DNA of 64,000 bases. It comes from UBA1309 sp047605645 (GTDB lineage Bacteria; Bacteroidota; Bacteroidia; Bacteroidales; Dysgonomonadaceae). Location: NCBI GenBank assembly GCA_047605645.1, contig JASGFJ010000008.1:1-64000 (forward strand). Direction: 5' to 3'. Both the position numbers and the translations under genes were made by a program. This document shows positions 9,136 through 18,487 of the stretch, one piece after another (positions within the stretch are counted from its first letter, which is position 1; each line of letters opens with the position of its first letter). The notes under the pieces are model-generated. The model had not been told where the DNA came from. It ran no database searches and was given only the letters and a program-made list of their open reading frames with translations.

Positions 9136-10633
9136 TATCTTCCCTCCTTCTCTTTTTCATCAATGAAATCACCTGTTTAACAATCTCATTTTTAGACATT
9201 ATTGGCAAATACAATAGCAATAAGGAGGAGCTTAAAACTATTTTCATAGTAATACCTATTATATCCGGAACAAGATGGAAAATCAGGACATTAGCAATAA
9301 TAATTATCAGGCTTGTAAATAACAAAAGAATGTCTTCTCTTCTGAACATGCTAAGAAAGCTCACGTTAATCGCCTTATTATAATTATAGATCAAACAAAT
9401 AGATCCCCCGGACAACGCTATAGCCCAAGAGATTATAATGCCATAGCCTCCCCCAATCACCCCTAGTATTAACCCCAAAACAATATTAACAATAGCCATT
9501 CCGATATGAACAAGAACAAGAATATTCAATCTTCCTTCTCCCATTGAACTAAAGTAAGCCGGTCCACAGGCGATATTGATAAAACTAGAGAAAATCAGCG
9601 CAACCATTGAGAAAATGAAATCTGAATTCATATCTCCAAGCCAAATAATTGAAATAAACGGAGTAACTACAAATAAGATAGTGGATAAAGGTAAATTAAA
9701 AAAAAGCAGAGTTCGATTCATCTGTTTATAAAAGCTCTGTAAATGAGAAAAATCAGAAGTTTTCACTTTTTCAGCAACAACAGGAATTACTACTTGATTA
9801 GCATTCGTCAACAGTGCCCGAAATTGATTGACGGCCCTTGTTGCCATTTCATAATGTCCAAGCATAGCCAAACCTCCGTATTTGCTTAACAGAAGTTTGG
9901 TCGTTGGCTCATAAAGAAGCTGACTTATCGAAACCATTTGGAATTTATACCCGTAATTGAATAGTTCTTTGAAAGACTGTGTACTCCACCTCCAGTAAGA
10001 GATCCGATTTAATGGATTTATTTTTAGGGTAAGTAACAATGCAAAGAATAAGATAAACAACGACTGAGTTAGCTGAGCCATTGCTACTCCCTTGAGATGG
10101 AATGTAGGAGTTAGCAGAATTGTCGCTACAAACATAACAATCCCAGAAACAATATAAATAAAATTTCTGAGGTAATTTTTTTGATGTCCCTCCAATACAG
10201 AGGTAAATACACCTCCTACTGAATTAACGCACAATGAAGCCAACGAATATGGCAAAATGGCTAGTGCAACCTGTAAAAATTGCTTATCAATCACAAAATT
10301 TAAGAAAAACTGAGCTGCAAAAAGGATCATCAAACTAATACCAGCAAAGAGAATAAACATCGACAAGGTGGATGTAAAAATAAGTTTTCCGAGTTTGGTA
10401 GTATCATTTTCGACAAGATATTCTGCTACAAATTTGACCAAACCAGATGTAATCCCAAGGTTAGCCAAATTGGCAATCGAAGAAAAGGATAAGATCAAAG
10501 ACCAAACGCCAAGTTGCTTTACTCCGATGGTCTGCAGTAAATATTTATACAAAAAGAAATACAATAAAGCAGTAAAAAGAACCTGCAAAACGGCAGATAA
10601 AGCATTTATTGTTATTTTTTTCTTTGTTGTCAT
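9128..10633 (-). CDS. Polysaccharide flippase Wzx (MOP superfamily)
   Basis: A 501-residue membrane protein with about 12-14 hydrophobic segments. The N-terminus (TINALSAVLQVLFTALLYFFL followed by GVKQLGVWSLILSF) and the FNYGYKFQMVSISQLLYEPTTKLLLSKYGG segment near residue 225 match the oligosaccharide flippase family. It moves undecaprenyl-diphosphate-linked repeat units from the cytoplasmic to the periplasmic face for polymerisation by the EpsG-like Wzy. It is the first gene of the downstream block of the operon, after a 544-bp gap following rmlB. Confidence 0.9.
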   Translation of the reverse strand: MTTKKKITINALSAVLQVLFTALLYFFLYKYLLQTIGVKQLGVWSLILSFSSIANLANLGITSGLVKFVAEYLVENDTTKLGKLIFTSTLSMFILFAGISLMILFAAQFFLNFVIDKQFLQVALAILPYSLASLCVNSVGGVFTSVLEGHQKNYLRNFIYIVSGIVMFVATILLTPTFHLKGVAMAQLTQSLFILFFALLLTLKINPLNRISYWRWSTQSFKELFNYGYKFQMVSISQLLYEPTTKLLLSKYGGLAMLGHYEMATRAVNQFRALLTNANQVVIPVVAEKVKTSDFSHLQSFYKQMNRTLLFFNLPLSTILFVVTPFISIIWLGDMNSDFIFSMVALIFSSFINIACGPAYFSSMGEGRLNILVLVHIGMAIVNIVLGLILGVIGGGYGIIISWAIALSGGSICLIYNYNKAINVSFLSMFRREDILLLFTSLIIIIANVLIFHLVPDIIGITMKIVLSSSLLLLYLPIMSKNEIVKQVISLMKKRRREDNV

Positions 10634-11177
10634 TATTAATCTTTATGTAAGAGAATTTTATATTATCAAAACGTCTATGCAGTTTTCTCTTTCCAAGCCC
10701 CACATACATTTAATTCAAAATCAGCGCATCACCTGTTAAAAAGACGACAGACAGCTTAATAATTTATTTTTCAGTTTATGACTCTGTTATTATCCCTTAC
10801 TTAGGAAGAGATGGAACAACTCGAATCTATCGAGACACACACTCTTACCTAAAAGGAATTTATCCTGAAAACATTTCTTAAGCAATAAGCACATCTCCAA
10901 CTTTGCTTTTACTCAGGACACCAAACATTTCAATCTCTTTGAGAAATATCATTGATGAATATCTCACTTGTTGTTACAATAAAAACAAATAATCTCCTAT
11001 CGTCTTGCAACCACGCCCGGCTACTATCTCTCAATAATCTTATAAGAAAATGGATAGAATATTAATGTCAATTATGAAATTGATGTATGCCATGTCTTTT
11101 TTAATGCTTATAGAATGTAATACCTCCTTTTGATAATAAGAGAGTATATCTTGATGTTTTCAGGATCTTTAGACAAT
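10634..11177. other. 544-bp intergenic gap with no intact gene
   Basis: It separates rmlB from wzx. No ORF of useful size or clear hairpin is seen. On the minus strand around 10890-10965 a 24-codon piece reads LKEIEMFGVLSKSKVGDVLI before a stop. It is protein-like and may be a gene relic, but I cannot place it in a family. It could also hold an internal promoter for the AT-rich serotype-type genes downstream. Confidence 0.35.
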
Positions 11178-12245
11178 TTACTTCCCTTTATACATCTCCT
11201 GATAATACTTCTGATAATCCCCCGAAGTCACATTGTCCATCCAGGCCTGATTATCCAGATACCATTTGACCGTTTTCTCAATTCCTTCTTCAAATTGAAG
11301 GCTTGGTTCCCAGCCTAATTCATTTTTTAATTTGGAGGAGTCGATTGCGTAACGCAAGTCATGACCCTGACGGTCGGTAACGTATGTAATCAGATGTTCG
11401 GATGTTCCTTCCGGATTACCTAACAGCCGATCCACTGTTTTGATAACTACTTTTATCAAATCAATATTCTTCCATTCGTTGAATCCACCAATATTGTAAG
11501 TTTCATTTATCTTTCCTTGATGGAAGATAATGTCGATGGCGCGTGCATGGTCTACAACGTACAACCAGTCACGGACATTCTCTCCCTTCCCATATACAGG
11601 AAGAGGTTTTCCATGACGAATATTATTGATAAATAGCGGTATCAACTTCTCTGGAAATTGGTAAGGGCCGTAATTGTTTGAGCAATTCGTAACAATGGTT
11701 GGCAGTTTATATGTGTCATGAAAAGCACGTACAAAATGATCACTACCGGCTTTACTTGCCGAATACGGACTGTGCGGATCATACTTTGTTGTCTCGGTAA
11801 AAAATGTTCCATCGAATTGCAAGGCTCCATATACCTCATCGGTTGAAATATGGTAGAAGCGTTTGCCTTCGTATTTCTCCGGTAAGGATTCCCAATAAAG
11901 TTTTGCTGCCTGAAGCAAAGAAAGGGTACCCATCACATTTGTCTGAGCAAAGGTAAAAGGATCTTTAATACTGCGATCCACATGACTTTCAGCTGCTAAG
12001 TGAATCACTCCGTCAATCTGATACTCTTTGAAAAGACTAAATATCTTATCAAAATCACAAATATCAGCTTTAACGAAAGTGTAATTAGGCGATGCCTCAA
12101 TATCCTTTAACGTCGCAAGATTTCCGGCATACGTCAGTTTATCCAGATTGATAATATGGTACTCAGGATATTTATTAACAAAGAGACGTACTACATGGCT
12201 TCCAATAAATCCGGCACCGCCGGTAATAAGAATATTTCTTTTCAT
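11178..12245 (-). CDS. rmlB: dTDP-glucose 4,6-dehydratase
   Basis: A 355-residue protein matching RmlB throughout: NAD-binding GGAGFIGSHVVRLFV, LDKLTYAGNL, HLAAESHVDRSI, the catalytic STDEVYG and Y-x3-K (YSASKAGSDH), then NCSNNYGPYQFPEKLIP and VRDWLYVVDHARAI. It converts dTDP-glucose to dTDP-4-keto-6-deoxyglucose in the cytoplasm, the second step to dTDP-L-rhamnose. Its start codon abuts a copy of the dispersed leader repeat. The neighbours rmlC and rmlA complete the first three steps; rmlD is not present here. Confidence 0.96.
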   Translation of the reverse strand: MKRNILITGGAGFIGSHVVRLFVNKYPEYHIINLDKLTYAGNLATLKDIEASPNYTFVKADICDFDKIFSLFKEYQIDGVIHLAAESHVDRSIKDPFTFAQTNVMGTLSLLQAAKLYWESLPEKYEGKRFYHISTDEVYGALQFDGTFFTETTKYDPHSPYSASKAGSDHFVRAFHDTYKLPTIVTNCSNNYGPYQFPEKLIPLFINNIRHGKPLPVYGKGENVRDWLYVVDHARAIDIIFHQGKINETYNIGGFNEWKNIDLIKVVIKTVDRLLGNPEGTSEHLITYVTDRQGHDLRYAIDSSKLKNELGWEPSLQFEEGIEKTVKWYLDNQAWMDNVTSGDYQKYYQEMYKGK

Positions 12246-12337
12246 ACGATTAATTTTTTACTATTAGGCAATATGCAATTCGCTTGATTTTTAAATCACT
12301 GTTTAGGGTGATTGAATAAAAATCATACTTTATTTCA
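12246..12337 (-). repeat. Start-codon-abutting leader repeat, copy upstream of rmlB
   Basis: On the minus strand the element ends in TTAATCGTATG, whose ATG is the rmlB start. It contains ATGATTTTTATTCAATCACCC, matching the copies before rmlA and the 54.4-kb PL8 gene. The short upstream reading frame is degenerate here, broken by stops after about seven codons. Confidence 0.75.
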
Positions 12338-12419
12338 GACAATAATCAGTTGTTCAACTTTCTGTATACACTATTAAATTGGGTCGTGATGCGTTCCTTC
12401 CTAGTCCCATTTCATTTTA

Positions 12420-12612
12420 AGATTTTTCTTCTTCAACGATATTCAAGTCTTGAGCAATACTTAGAACGTTGACATATTCAATGGCAACCCAGAACCAAAA
12501 TTTATAAAACGAGCTTTATTTTAGTTGAGTTTCGAGAAATACCTGCTGCGATATTAGCAACACTACTCTGCGAAACTCTTCGTGTCTGAGAGATAATTTC
12601 GATTTTTTCATA
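12420..12612 (-). pseudogene. Remnant of a four-helix-bundle protein gene
   Basis: On the minus strand a piece starting near 12610 reads EIISQTRRVSQSSVANIA followed by AGISRNSTK. This is the hallmark helix-turn of the four-helix-bundle (23S rRNA intervening-sequence-like) family, whose members normally read SSVSIPSNIAEG-RNS. After a frame change the sequence continues VAIEYVNVLSIAQDLNI, the position of the next helix. Several stops and at least one frameshift make it non-functional. Such small genes are common near rml and polysaccharide genes in Bacteroidota. The 5' end overlaps other unassigned sequence up to 12755. Confidence 0.55.
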
Positions 12613-12755
12613 AAAGGAAATCCTTCACTTTTTATATCTGCCCTTTTCACAAGAGAGCAGGCTTCTTTCCAGACATCCTACTTTTCAAAATAAAACTCTT
12701 TCCTATTATTATCGGTGAATTGATAAATTTACGAATTCAGAAACTCATATTTTCA

Positions 12756-13325
12756 TCAATACAACTTATCTTCGATACGAAAGGGAGATTGCAAGTCTTT
12801 CAGAGAAGGATGATGCTTGTCTTTTTCTGACAAAATCACTTCTTGAGCCGGAATTCTCCAGTCTATCCCCAGTTCTTTGTCGTCCCAAGCCAATGCTCCT
12901 TCATGCTTGGGTGCATAAAAATTATCACATTTATACTGAAAAACGACCTCTGCTGTCAATACGCTAAAACCATGGGCAAATCCTCTTGGCACAAAGAACT
13001 GACGGTGATTTTCTTCGCTCAGCTCCACAGCGACATGCTGTCCGTAGGTTGGCGAACCAATACGGATATCTACTGCCACATCCAGAACAGCTCCTTGGAT
13101 AACACGTACCAATTTGCTCTGAGCATGTGGAGAGGTCTGAAAATGAAGGCCACGAAGTACTCCGTAAGAAGACTTACTCTCATTGTCTTGTACAAAAGTT
13201 GTTTTTAAGACTTTTTCTTCAAACTCTTTTTGAGAGAACGATTCAAAGAAATAACCTCTGTCATCCCTGAAAATACGGGGCTCAATAATGACAACTCCGT
13301 CAATATGTGTTTTTATTACTTCCAT
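12756..13325 (-). CDS. rmlC: dTDP-4-dehydrorhamnose 3,5-epimerase
   Basis: A 189-residue cupin enzyme of normal RmlC length. The N-terminus GVVIIEPRIFRDDRGYFFES, the catalytic-His segment GVLRGLHFQ, the dimer strand KLVRVIQGAVLDVAVDIR and the FFVPRGFAHGFSVL motif are all present, with the conserved Tyr/Asp in YKCDNFY. It epimerises C3 and C5 of dTDP-4-keto-6-deoxyglucose to give dTDP-4-keto-L-rhamnose. It lies 53 nt downstream of rmlA in the same leftward operon. Confidence 0.96.
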   Translation of the reverse strand: MEVIKTHIDGVVIIEPRIFRDDRGYFFESFSQKEFEEKVLKTTFVQDNESKSSYGVLRGLHFQTSPHAQSKLVRVIQGAVLDVAVDIRIGSPTYGQHVAVELSEENHRQFFVPRGFAHGFSVLTAEVVFQYKCDNFYAPKHEGALAWDDKELGIDWRIPAQEVILSEKDKHHPSLKDLQSPFRIEDKLY

Positions 13326-13378
13326 TGTTTATTCTGAATTTGCAGGATTGTAAATTTTTTTATTACGGATTTACACCC

Positions 13379-14257
13379 TTACATATTATCAGCAAGTTTC
13401 AGCAAGTGCTGTCCATACTGATTCTTTTTCATCGGCTCAGCCAATTCTATCAATTTTTCTTTTGTTATCCATCCCTGGTGATAAGCTATTTCTTCCAGAC
13501 AGGCGACTTTTAAGCCCTGACGTTTTTCTATCACTTCGATAAAAGTAGAAGCTTCGGATAAAGAATCGTGCGTACCGGTGTCCAACCAAGCAAATCCACG
13601 ACCCAGCAGTTGTACTTTGAGCTCTTCGTCCTCTAAAAAAGCCTGATTGACTGTCGTGATTTCCAGCTCTCCCCGAGCGGAAGGTTTACTGTTTTTGGCA
13701 ACATCCACCACCTTATTGGGATAGAAATACAATCCGACAACAGCATAATTGGATTTGGGCTTCAAAGGCTTCTCTTCAATACTTATGACATCGCCCTGCG
13801 CATTAAACTCGGCGACTCCATATCTTTCGGGATCACTTACATAGTATCCAAAAACGGTCGCTTTCTGATCTTGCTCTGCCGTCCGAACAGCCTCAGCCAA
13901 CATGCGGGTGAAACTTTGTCCATAAAATATATTATCTCCCAGAACAAGACAAGCAGAGTCATTGCCGATAAACTTTTCGCCAATAATAAAAGCTTGCGCA
14001 AGACCATCAGGAGAAGGCTGTTCCGCATATTTAAATGTGACCCCAAAATCAGTTCCGTCACCTAACAATCGCTTAAATCCGGGCAAATCATGAGGAGTAG
14101 AAATAATCAATATCTCTCTAATTCCGGCCAGCATCAAAACTGAGATCGGATAATAGATCATCGGCTTATCAAAAATAGGAAGAAGTTGTTTACTCACTCC
14201 TTTTGTAATCGGATACAGACGAGTGCCTGATCCTCCGGCCAAAACAATACCTTTCAT
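13379..14257 (-). CDS. rmlA: Glucose-1-phosphate thymidylyltransferase
   Basis: A 292-residue nucleotidyltransferase. The N-terminal signature GIVLAGGSGTRLYPIT, the KPMIYYPISVLMLAGI segment, LGDNIFYG, and the EKPLKPKSNYAVVGLYFY substrate loop identify RmlA. It makes dTDP-glucose from glucose-1-phosphate and dTTP, committing sugar to the rhamnose branch. Its start codon is the inner edge of a full-length copy of the dispersed leader repeat. It is the first of the three rml genes after wzc. Confidence 0.96.
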   Translation of the reverse strand: MKGIVLAGGSGTRLYPITKGVSKQLLPIFDKPMIYYPISVLMLAGIREILIISTPHDLPGFKRLLGDGTDFGVTFKYAEQPSPDGLAQAFIIGEKFIGNDSACLVLGDNIFYGQSFTRMLAEAVRTAEQDQKATVFGYYVSDPERYGVAEFNAQGDVISIEEKPLKPKSNYAVVGLYFYPNKVVDVAKNSKPSARGELEITTVNQAFLEDEELKVQLLGRGFAWLDTGTHDSLSEASTFIEVIEKRQGLKVACLEEIAYHQGWITKEKLIELAEPMKKNQYGQHLLKLADNM

Positions 14258-14350
14258 ACGATTAAATTTTTACAATTAGGCGGTATGGAGCTCGTCTGAT
14301 TCTCTTATCATTGTTTTCAGTGATTGAATAAAAATCATGCTTCGTCTCAT
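14258..14350 (-). repeat. Start-codon-abutting leader repeat, copy upstream of rmlA
   Basis: A 93-bp element on the minus strand. It opens with an ATG at 14350 starting a 24-codon frame (MRRSMIFIQSLKTMIRESDE, ending LHTA and a stop) and closes with AAAAATTTAATCGT directly before the rmlA ATG. This copy is of the subtype lacking the GACGTTGCATGCAACGTC palindrome. Confidence 0.8.
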
Positions 14351-14457
14351 ACTGAATTAAACTTTATGACTTTATATAAACTAATTTGAAAGAATATGAA
14401 AATTCAAAAACGATACTGATAACCGGAAATTGTGAATCGATTATCAGCATTTGTAAT

Positions 14458-16881
14458 CTAGCTCTTCTTATCCTTTTTTTTACGAGTGTCCTGACTATAA
14501 CCATAGCCATAGCCGTACTTGTACTTGTATCCGTATTTCTTATTATTTTCCAAAGCATTTACGTCATTGATAACAAGATACATTTTCGGAAGGCGTTTTT
14601 CTTTATATAGTTTATTAATAAACGTCACAGCCTCTTTTGGAGTCACATTTTCGCGGGAAACATAAACTGTCGTGTCCGCATATTTTGCGACCAACAAAGT
14701 ATCGGAAACAACTCCAACCGGTGCAGAATCAATCAGGATGTAATCGTATTTTTCACGTACTTCTTCCAGTAATTGCACCAGACGCGGGTTCATTAATAAT
14801 TCATTCGGATTAGGAGGGATCACTCCGGCTTGAAGAATATCCAGATTCGGGTATTCCGGAACATGTGCAATCATTGATTCCCAGGCAGCATCTCCTGTCA
14901 GGTAAGACGTAAGACCTTTACCTTTTGCAAAGCCCATATCCAGGGCTAATTGGGGATTTCTGATATCCATTCCGATGAGCAATACTTTTTTCTCGGACAA
15001 AGCAAAAGAACCTGCTAAATTAACGCTGATAAATGTTTTCCCTTCATTCGGAACTGTAGATGTAATTAATACCACCTTTTTATCAGGCTCATTTAATATA
15101 AACTGAATATTGTTTCGCAATGCCCTGAAGAGTTCAGCCACAGGAGTAGTACTATTTTTTCTCACCACCAGGACTTCCGGTTCCTCTTTTCGGATAATTT
15201 CCCCTATCACATTCGGATCGGCCAGATGCTCCAGCTCTTCTCTATTAGAAATATGTACTCTAAGAAGGCTTCTTAAATAAATAACGGCAATAGGAACAAC
15301 AAATCCGATAACAAAAAAGGCTAGAAAAATAATATTCCGTTTCGGAGAAACGGGCAGTGAGCCCGGAATCGGATCACTAATAACCTTTGCTTTGTCTGAA
15401 GTGGCCGCAAGGGTTATATTCGACTGCTCACGAGTCTGCATCAAAAAGATATAGATGGACTGTATAACTTGCTGTTGGCGTAGGATTTCTGTCAAACCAT
15501 ATTCCTGTTCAGGAATAGTTCGTCTGCGCGATGCCAACTCCCCAGCCTGCGTAGCCAAGTCTTTTTTATTGATATTCATCGCCCGTTTTACATTCAGAAT
15601 AGCTGACTGAATGCTTTGACGCGTATTTTTAAGCGCCGCTAGTGCACGAATACGTGCCGGATTATCATCATTTGTACTTCGCTCTATACGTTCATAATTA
15701 AGCAACTGATTATTATATTCCGTAATAATCGAAGCCAACCCTAGATCTGTTATCCCCAAATTAGGAATCAGTTTGCTTTGATTTTCCGGTTTATTGACAT
15801 GATCCTCCACCAGTTGAACCAGGTTTAGTTGAGTTTCGGCATCGATTCGCTTCTTTTCAAGTTCTGCATTCTGCTCCAAAAAGACCTTTGTTTCTGCACT
15901 GACATCAGTAATTCCTTCTTGTCTTTTATAGCCAACAACCTTGTTTTCAATATTTTTCAACTCTCCGGAAATATTCAACAAACGTTCATTGACAAAACGC
16001 GTGGTATTCAATGCTATTTCTCCATTATCGGCAACATTATTCTTATTGTAAATAGTAACCAATTGTGAAAGAAAATCAACAGCTTTTTGTGAATTTGTTG
16101 CCCGTAGGGAAATATTTAAGACTGAAGAGGCCTTACTTGTGGATTCAACATTAATGGCTTCCAATAGATTTTCAACAGCAGTCTGAGTATTGGAAACGTA
16201 AACTTTATAATCATAGTCTAAAGGATTTTCATCACCTTCAAGAGGTTGGTTCGATATTTTTGTCCTCAGATATATCAAAACACGCCCTTCTTTATTGGGC
16301 AAATCAATTGCACAAGGAAGCTTCAGTTCTCCCCCGGTCAATTCTATCTTTTTCTTATTTAGAGCATATCTTCCCGAAACATCTACAAATCCCTCCTTAG
16401 AAGCTCCGATTGATAATTCAATATCTCCTTTTAGATTACCGGGTTTTACCCCTTCCAGTTCTACAACATAAGGACAGTCTTTATATACTTCTTTGTTTCG
16501 AAACCATCCTTTTTGCCAATAAGTAGCATATAGAGACAATGTATCTACGGCCTGACGGATCAGATTGGGAGACGAAAACACAGCTACCTCATTATCCACA
16601 TTATTTGTCGTACTTAATAAGCCTAAGCTCTCCAGATTCCCTAATACACTGTTAGAAGAAGCTTGATTGCCTTCTTCTTTCAAAATAACAGAAGTAGAAG
16701 CCTCATATTTACGAGGCCAGCTCATATATGCAAATACACCTAAAAGGAGGAAAACACATACCGAAAATACAAACCATTTCCAGTAACTTAAATAAGTATA
16801 AAAAATTTCACGCAAATCGATAGAATCTTCCTTCTCGTCGTCGTATTCAGTAACTTTCTTTGAATTAAGCATTTCGCCCAT
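14458..16881 (-). CDS. wzc: Polysaccharide chain-length tyrosine kinase (Wzc/BY-kinase)
   Basis: An 807-residue fused Wzz/BY-kinase. A first transmembrane segment lies near residues 35-55 (WFVFSVCVFLLLGVFAYM), followed by a long periplasmic coiled-coil region and a second one near 520-545 preceded by PVSPKRN. The cytoplasmic kinase has Walker A STVPNEGKTF (about 608-617), Walker A' LLIGMDIRNP and Walker B DYILIDSAPVG. It ends in a tyrosine cluster (YGYKYKYGYGYGY, about 782-794), the autophosphorylation tail. It controls polymer length and export together with Wza, its neighbour 37 nt upstream. No cognate Wzb phosphatase gene is in the window. Confidence 0.95.
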   Translation of the reverse strand: MGEMLNSKKVTEYDDEKEDSIDLREIFYTYLSYWKWFVFSVCVFLLLGVFAYMSWPRKYEASTSVILKEEGNQASSNSVLGNLESLGLLSTTNNVDNEVAVFSSPNLIRQAVDTLSLYATYWQKGWFRNKEVYKDCPYVVELEGVKPGNLKGDIELSIGASKEGFVDVSGRYALNKKKIELTGGELKLPCAIDLPNKEGRVLIYLRTKISNQPLEGDENPLDYDYKVYVSNTQTAVENLLEAINVESTSKASSVLNISLRATNSQKAVDFLSQLVTIYNKNNVADNGEIALNTTRFVNERLLNISGELKNIENKVVGYKRQEGITDVSAETKVFLEQNAELEKKRIDAETQLNLVQLVEDHVNKPENQSKLIPNLGITDLGLASIITEYNNQLLNYERIERSTNDDNPARIRALAALKNTRQSIQSAILNVKRAMNINKKDLATQAGELASRRRTIPEQEYGLTEILRQQQVIQSIYIFLMQTREQSNITLAATSDKAKVISDPIPGSLPVSPKRNIIFLAFFVIGFVVPIAVIYLRSLLRVHISNREELEHLADPNVIGEIIRKEEPEVLVVRKNSTTPVAELFRALRNNIQFILNEPDKKVVLITSTVPNEGKTFISVNLAGSFALSEKKVLLIGMDIRNPQLALDMGFAKGKGLTSYLTGDAAWESMIAHVPEYPNLDILQAGVIPPNPNELLMNPRLVQLLEEVREKYDYILIDSAPVGVVSDTLLVAKYADTTVYVSRENVTPKEAVTFINKLYKEKRLPKMYLVINDVNALENNKKYGYKYKYGYGYGYSQDTRKKKDKKS

Positions 16882-16918
16882 ACATCCAGATATTATATTT
16901 ACTTTTATAATTCTATTC

Positions 16919-17737
16919 TTATCTAATAATAATGGATATAACAGATATCAGAATTGAAATGGCTGAAAGCGTCATACCTTCCAATGTCCCGAACTGAGAG
17001 TTATTTCCTTTTGACTTATTTGGCTCCACATACAGCACATCATTTTGCTGAAGATAATATAAATCATTCTTTAATAGCAAATTCCGATCTTGTAAATCTA
17101 TCGGATAAACATGTTTCTGTCCGGTTTCATCAGTTCTTAATAGAAGGACATTCTTTCTTTTCCCATAGATGGTTAAATCGCCCGCCGAAGCCAATGCATC
17201 AAAAATGGTCATTTGAGCATTCTGGGAGGTGTATTTCCCGGGACTCGTTACTTCTCCAAGCACCGTTACCTGGTAATTCAAAAACCGCATTGTTACGACA
17301 GGGTTCTCTTTGGTATATGCCGGATAAATGGCATCGTGCAGCATTTTCTCGACCCCCGCTTTTGTTAATCCTCCAACCTTTATCTTTCCTAGCACCGGAA
17401 AATTAATGAATCCCTCTTTATCGACGATGTAATTCTGAAGCGATCCATATTCAGAAGAAGTATTACTTAGTTCTGTTGGTATCAAAGCCTTGGAAGCACC
17501 CGGAATTAAGGGTAGATTAAAATCTTTGGAGGCTTCCGGGGTCAATGTATTCACCGTAATAAGTAATATGTCGTTAGGCATTACTTTAGCTTCATAATTA
17601 AGTGCGCTATTAGCCAATTCTTTTTGAGATAGCGTATCCGCTCCCTGTATATACGGTATTTTCTTGTAAGCGGTACAAGAAGAAAAACTAAGAATGACAG
17701 CAGCAATCAGGAAATAGAAAGTCTTGATAGATTTCAT
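16919..17737 (-). CDS. wza: Polysaccharide export outer-membrane lipoprotein (Wza)
   Basis: The product has 272 residues from an internal ATG at 17737, chosen because a lipoprotein signal MKSIKTFYFLIAAVILSFSSC starts there; an upstream ATG at 17770 would add 11 residues before the signal. A Poly_export domain (MPNDILLITVNTLTPEAS) is followed by SLBB-type segments (YIVDKEGFINFPVLGKI and VTVLGEVTSPGKYT). A C-terminal hydrophobic helix (AISILISVISIIIR) fits the outer-membrane span of Wza. It is the first recognisable gene of the operon and forms the export channel with Wzc. Confidence 0.93.
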   Translation of the reverse strand: MKSIKTFYFLIAAVILSFSSCTAYKKIPYIQGADTLSQKELANSALNYEAKVMPNDILLITVNTLTPEASKDFNLPLIPGASKALIPTELSNTSSEYGSLQNYIVDKEGFINFPVLGKIKVGGLTKAGVEKMLHDAIYPAYTKENPVVTMRFLNYQVTVLGEVTSPGKYTSQNAQMTIFDALASAGDLTIYGKRKNVLLLRTDETGQKHVYPIDLQDRNLLLKNDLYYLQQNDVLYVEPNKSKGNNSQFGTLEGMTLSAISILISVISIIIR

Positions 17738-17877
17738 CAGTATAAAAGTTCGTTTGTTATTGTATTCCATAATGTAGGCTTGTTATTTTTAGCGTTTTCG
17801 ATGGATAATAGACTCAATTTAATGCTACAGGAAATACATTCCATTTAAAAATTCTGTTTTATAATGATTGAAGATAA

Positions 17878-18252
17878 TTATTTTAAAGAAAGGGCAGACC
17901 ATTTTAATGTTTTTTTTGTTTTCCAAACCTCGCTCTGAAAGAAATTCAAGAAAGATATAGATTGCCGGAATGCATTTCGGATAAGGACTTTACAGAATAT
18001 TTCCTTCGTTAAAAAATAATCAGACCAATTAAGTAATATATTAGTATATTGAGAATGAGAATTCACCCTCTCTTTTCCAACAGAAGGCAAAACAGCAATG
18101 AGAAGCAGAAAGTAATTCATCTTATCTGTTTTATAAAGTTTGCTTAAATACTTAAAAGAAGAAAGTCCTCCGAGAACATTTATAGTTTCTAATGAATGTA
18201 CAATATCATTATGGACTTTAAAGTCAGGAATATTTCCTCTATCGCTTTTCAC
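17878..18252 (-). CDS. Hypothetical 124-residue ORF in the polysaccharide operon leader
   Basis: An open frame starting MKSDRGNIPDFKVHNDIVHS and ending KKTLKWSALSLK, with no signal peptide or domain I recognise. It lies between a candidate promoter near 18480 and wza. It does not resemble UpxY/NusG-like antiterminators or UpxZ, the usual first genes of Bacteroides capsule loci. It may be a real small gene, a relic, or chance. Its hydrophobic middle (MNYFLLLIAVLP) is short. Confidence 0.3.
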   Translation of the reverse strand: MKSDRGNIPDFKVHNDIVHSLETINVLGGLSSFKYLSKLYKTDKMNYFLLLIAVLPSVGKERVNSHSQYTNILLNWSDYFLTKEIFCKVLIRNAFRQSISFLNFFQSEVWKTKKTLKWSALSLK

Positions 18253-18479
18253 TACAAAATCAAATTATGTCACAAATTAGACTTATTTGATTGTAAAAAT
18301 TTGTGATATTCAGCCGTATATATTGACATCATTCTACTCAACAAGAGCAATCAGCCTCATCTACGAACTCCTTGTGATATAAAAACCAAGGCTATGAACT
18401 GACAAAGCCAAGAAAGTTTTTTCTTCTTTCAAGAGCAATGTACAAGTCCAATAATTGGATTTGTGTTCATAATAGATGG

Positions 18480-18487
18480 CAAAAGTA
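18480..18487 (-). promoter_or_regulatory. Candidate -7 box for the polysaccharide operon
   Basis: The minus strand reads TACTTTTG, a match to the Bacteroidota -7 consensus TAnnTTTG. No clear -33 TTTG is found about 20 nt upstream, so the call is weak. If correct, wza has a leader of roughly 740 nt containing the 124-codon ORF and an inverted repeat (CACAAATT...AATTTGTG) at about 18269-18306. Confidence 0.35.

Noticed and set aside
17878..18252. UpxY or UpxZ capsule antitermination gene
   Set aside because: The product lacks any NusG-like or KOW motif; kept only as a hypothetical ORF.
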